Assembly: GCF_958979055.1 (NCBI RefSeq)
Contig: NC_084894.1
Location: 3,415,001-3,479,000, forward strand
Direction: 5' to 3'
Origin: Alnus glutinosa
Taxonomy: Eukaryota; Streptophyta; Magnoliopsida; Fagales; Betulaceae
Length of the DNA: 64,000 nucleotides
The stretch's first letter is position 1, and every line of letters begins with the position of its first letter. The notes under the pieces are model-generated. The model saw only the letters and a program-made list of their open reading frames with translations, made no database searches and was not told the origin of the DNA. The translations under genes were made by a program, and so were the position numbers. This document shows positions 63,169 to 64,000 of the stretch, piece after piece.

Positions 63169-64000
63169 GTGAGATATTCATTATTTCAGCAGATATCAAT
63201 ATGATTTTGTGCCTAAGCATTTTCTATTCTGTGAAAATTCAGTCAGAATTGAGTCAACTTGTCACCGAAGTAGGAATTTGTTATTCACCTGCTGTATTGA
63301 AATTGAATGCCATCTTTATTATGTGCAATAGATTTCTGAGTAAATGATACGACTGAATATTTTGAAGATAGTTAATGGTGCCCGTACTGTTCATTAACAA
63401 AGCAGTAACAAATTGTGGGCAAGCCTATCATTTTACTTTTGCATCATGAGTAATCTTTTTACAACGATGATGATGATGATGCCTATAGGTCACTCACTTA
63501 CCAATCTTACATAAAAAAGACCTGTTTCTCGAATAAAAGTCATATCTGGAGAAAAGAACAAGTAAAATCTAGAAAATAATATAAAATTTGGGTGTATCAA
63601 AATATTTCTCCATCTGATTCAAGATACATGATATATTTTCCCCAAGCACCTTTGATAAAATATTCATCTACAACTGTGGGGTCCTAAGCAACTATTTTTA
63701 GAAGGAAAATTTCAGTAATAATTTAGTGTTGAAACAAATGATATTTTTGAGGAAAATGTAAGGTAAATTCAACTGCTTTTAGGAAATGTTTCATTTGAGG
63801 ATTTCCTTTCCTTTGGAGATTAAGGATTTAAAATCATCCCCAGAATAATTGGCCATCTCATTGATACTGTCTTCTCTAATTTACACAACATTCTGGTGCA
63901 CAGTTGGGGCAAATGGAAAGATCATCATAATCAATAATGTGTGTATGATTGTTGAGAAAACCAGGTAGATGAATAGATGAGAACTATTTATCCAGAGAGA
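63169..64000 (+). other. SIR intron 4, open at the window edge
   Basis: Starts with GTGAGATATT. No acceptor followed by the expected next SIR block was found before the edge. Contains a short (GAT)n run at 63464-63480. Confidence 0.6.

Overview
This is 64 kb of AT-rich nuclear DNA from a seed plant, most likely a woody eudicot (rosid). Evidence: spliced genes with GT-AG introns, plant-only families (NF-YA with a miR169 site, a CDPK, plastid ferredoxin-sulfite reductase), long AT-rich introns, and intergenic DNA packed with MITEs, SINEs, foldback elements and microsatellites. Species was not determined; the proteins look rosid-like to me, but no search was run.

Layout. 1-11.5 kb: no convincing gene; foldback elements, one tRNA-derived SINE and perfect hairpins. 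11.6-18.5 kb (+): NF-YA transcription factor gene, 5 coding exons, 341 aa, with a miR169 target in its 3' UTR; its largest intron carries a Pack-MULE-like element that holds a truncated DnaJ first exon. 19.7-24.9 kb (-): SEC62, 5 coding exons, 362 aa, convergent with NF-YA. 25-28.8 kb: repeats. 28.8-30.2 kb (+): a two-exon gene for a 170-aa, probably plastid, one-TM protein of unknown function. 30.3-38 kb: MITE-rich, including a MITE-in-MITE-in-MITE nest at 35.4-36.1 kb. 38.0-43.4 kb (+): calcium-dependent protein kinase of the CPK7/8/32 subgroup, 8 coding exons, 533 aa. 43.4-50 kb: repeats, including one Tourist-like MITE inserted in another and LTR-like remnants. 52.7-54.8 kb (+): a 707-aa Tudor-domain protein with four N-terminal 40-aa repeats, behind a probable 5'-UTR intron. 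55-60 kb: a second SINE, a perfect 282-bp tandem duplication and MITEs. 60.1 kb to the right edge (+): SIR, plastid sulfite reductase, first 4 coding exons (482 aa); the rest lies beyond the window.

The genes do not form a functional cluster; they are ordinary plant neighbours, each with its own promoter. The unusual content is in the mobile DNA: a gene-fragment-capturing element inside NF-YA, nested MITEs whose target-site duplications can be read directly, and two SINEs with matching boxes A/B and clear target-site duplications. I saw no CRISPR, operon, viral or toxin system. Exon boundaries below were derived by hand from splice signals and reading-frame continuity; every total is a multiple of three.
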